Origin: Pseudomonadota bacterium | Lineage (GTDB): Bacteria > Bdellovibrionota > JAFGOL01 | Length of the DNA: 5,986 nt | Direction: 5' to 3' | Assembly (NCBI GenBank): GCA_026390535.1 | Contig: JAPLFT010000333.1 | Span: forward strand, 1 to 5,986 | Part shown: one piece after another, positions 5,284 through 5,986 of the stretch | Numbering within the stretch: position 1 is the stretch's first letter | Layout: every line of letters begins with the position of its first letter | Translations under genes and position numbers: made by a program | The notes under the pieces: model-generated | Told to the model about the DNA's origin: nothing | Seen by the model: only the letters and a program-made list of their open reading frames with translations | Databases searched by the model: none

Positions 5284-5986
5284 TTTTTCATAAACTCGCC
5301 TATCTTGGTATATGCGTCTTTGAGGATCTCTTCATCGGGAAGGAATACTACCCTAAAATGCTGTGTGCCGGGTTTTTGTCCAAAACCGCTTCCGGGCACT
5401 ACGACGACACCGGTTTCCATGATAAGATGTTTTACAAATTCCGCATCATCCTTTACATCTATTTTTGGAAATGCGTAGAAGGCACCTTCCGGTTTTACAC
5501 AACTGATACCCTCTATGTTGTTCAACATTTTCCATGTCATATCCCTTCTTATGGTCATCTTTTTCATTAATAAGGTAAGATGATCCTGCGGCCCTTCCAA
5601 AGCGGCTTTAGCGCTAGCCATCACAGGCGTGCATGCACAAAGTCTGGCTCTAAGGAGTTTGTTCAATGCCTCAAGATAGGTTTCGAATTTTTGTTTATTG
5701 CCGCTGGCAATTCCCCATCCGATCCTGAATCCAGGAGCTATGTATGATTTTGATACTCCGTTAAATGTCAGTACCGGAAGGTCCGGATTTAATGAAGCAA
5801 GAGAGATGTGTTTTTTACCGTCGTAGAGTATCCTGTCATATATCTCATCGCAGAGTACCAATAGATTATTTTCTTCTGCTATCTTTGCGATTTCCATTAA
5901 TACTTCTTTTGAACAAAGACTCCCCGTGGGATTATTCGGATTTATTATTACGATCGCTTTAGTCCGCGGATTTATTTTTTTTCTTA
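5268..5986 (-). CDS. Class I/II PLP aminotransferase, AlaA/AspC-like, C-terminal ~238 residues (start beyond right edge)
   Basis: A fold-type I pyridoxal-phosphate aminotransferase that would move amino groups between an amino acid such as alanine or aspartate and 2-oxoglutarate or pyruvate in the cytoplasm. The frame stays open to the right edge, upstream of the internal ATG at 5897, so the N-terminal ~160 residues are missing. Counting from the edge, visible landmarks are PNNPTG (16-21), D46 and Y49 in CDEIYD (PLP ring contacts), Lys79 in NGVSKSY (Schiff-base lysine), Arg87 in PGFRIGW (phosphate), and a late Arg in QHFRVVFLP expected to bind the substrate carboxylate. The strings LTFNGVSKSY, RARLCACTPV and ISCVKPEGAFYAFPKID resemble E. 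coli AlaA and archaeal relatives more than classical AspC, but substrate cannot be fixed from this fragment. It ends in a TAA fused to the next gene's ATG. Confidence 0.92.
   Translation of the reverse strand, partial: RKKINPRTKAIVIINPNNPTGSLCSKEVLMEIAKIAEENNLLVLCDEIYDRILYDGKKHISLASLNPDLPVLTFNGVSKSYIAPGFRIGWGIASGNKQKFETYLEALNKLLRARLCACTPVMASAKAALEGPQDHLTLLMKKMTIRRDMTWKMLNNIEGISCVKPEGAFYAFPKIDVKDDAEFVKHLIMETGVVVVPGSGFGQKPGTQHFRVVFLPDEEILKDAYTKIGEFMKKWKNL

Noticed and set aside
5238..5962. Plus-strand open frames opposite the aminotransferase (5238-5570, 5765-5962)
   Set aside because: They lie antisense to a strongly recognisable enzyme and their products show no motif or SD support.

Overview
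This window is an AT-rich bacterial chromosome segment with five protein genes and part of a sixth. The lipoprotein signal on the protease suggests a diderm (Gram-negative-type) bacterium. Start codons are often TTG or GTG, paired with purine-rich Shine-Dalgarno (SD) sequences. The mix of an ORF6N-domain protein, a subtilase lipoprotein, an exonuclease-helicase DinG and a possible sigma-54 promoter would fit an uncultured lineage such as Omnitrophota or Elusimicrobiota. That placement is a guess from gene content, not a demonstrated assignment.

Layout. At the left edge, a minus-strand gene starts at a TTG (167) behind a GGAGG and runs out of the window; its product is unrecognised. Positions 168-339 are an AT-rich divergent spacer with no convincing -35/-10 pair. 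On the plus strand come an ORF6N (phage antirepressor-type DNA-binding) gene with an abnormal C-terminal tail (340-831), a subtilisin-family serine protease predicted to be a lipoprotein (943-1884), and a large DinG-type protein joining a DEDDh exonuclease domain to an iron-sulfur XPD-like helicase (1962-4766). On the minus strand, converging on dinG with a 10-base gap, is an apparently two-gene unit: the C-terminal part of an AlaA/AspC-like PLP aminotransferase (enters from the right edge, ends at 5268), overlapped by or abutting an unrecognised helical protein of about 160 residues (ends at 4777).

The genes do not form one obvious pathway. DinG is DNA-repair housekeeping, the aminotransferase is amino-acid metabolism, the protease probably works in the cell envelope, and the ORF6N gene looks like a mobile-element relic or accessory regulator.

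The most interesting signals are regulatory or architectural: a 13-bp-arm palindrome inside the ORF6N gene whose arm is repeated at that gene's own ribosome-binding site; a hairpin that buries the dinG SD; a strong -24 box upstream of the protease; a DinG that keeps all four Fe-S cysteines alongside an exonuclease domain with a Glu replacing a catalytic Asp; and a triple 15-base repeat of in-frame ATGs at the aminotransferase/unknown-gene junction. I found no CRISPR array, tRNA, rRNA, complete insertion sequence or convincing new multi-gene system.
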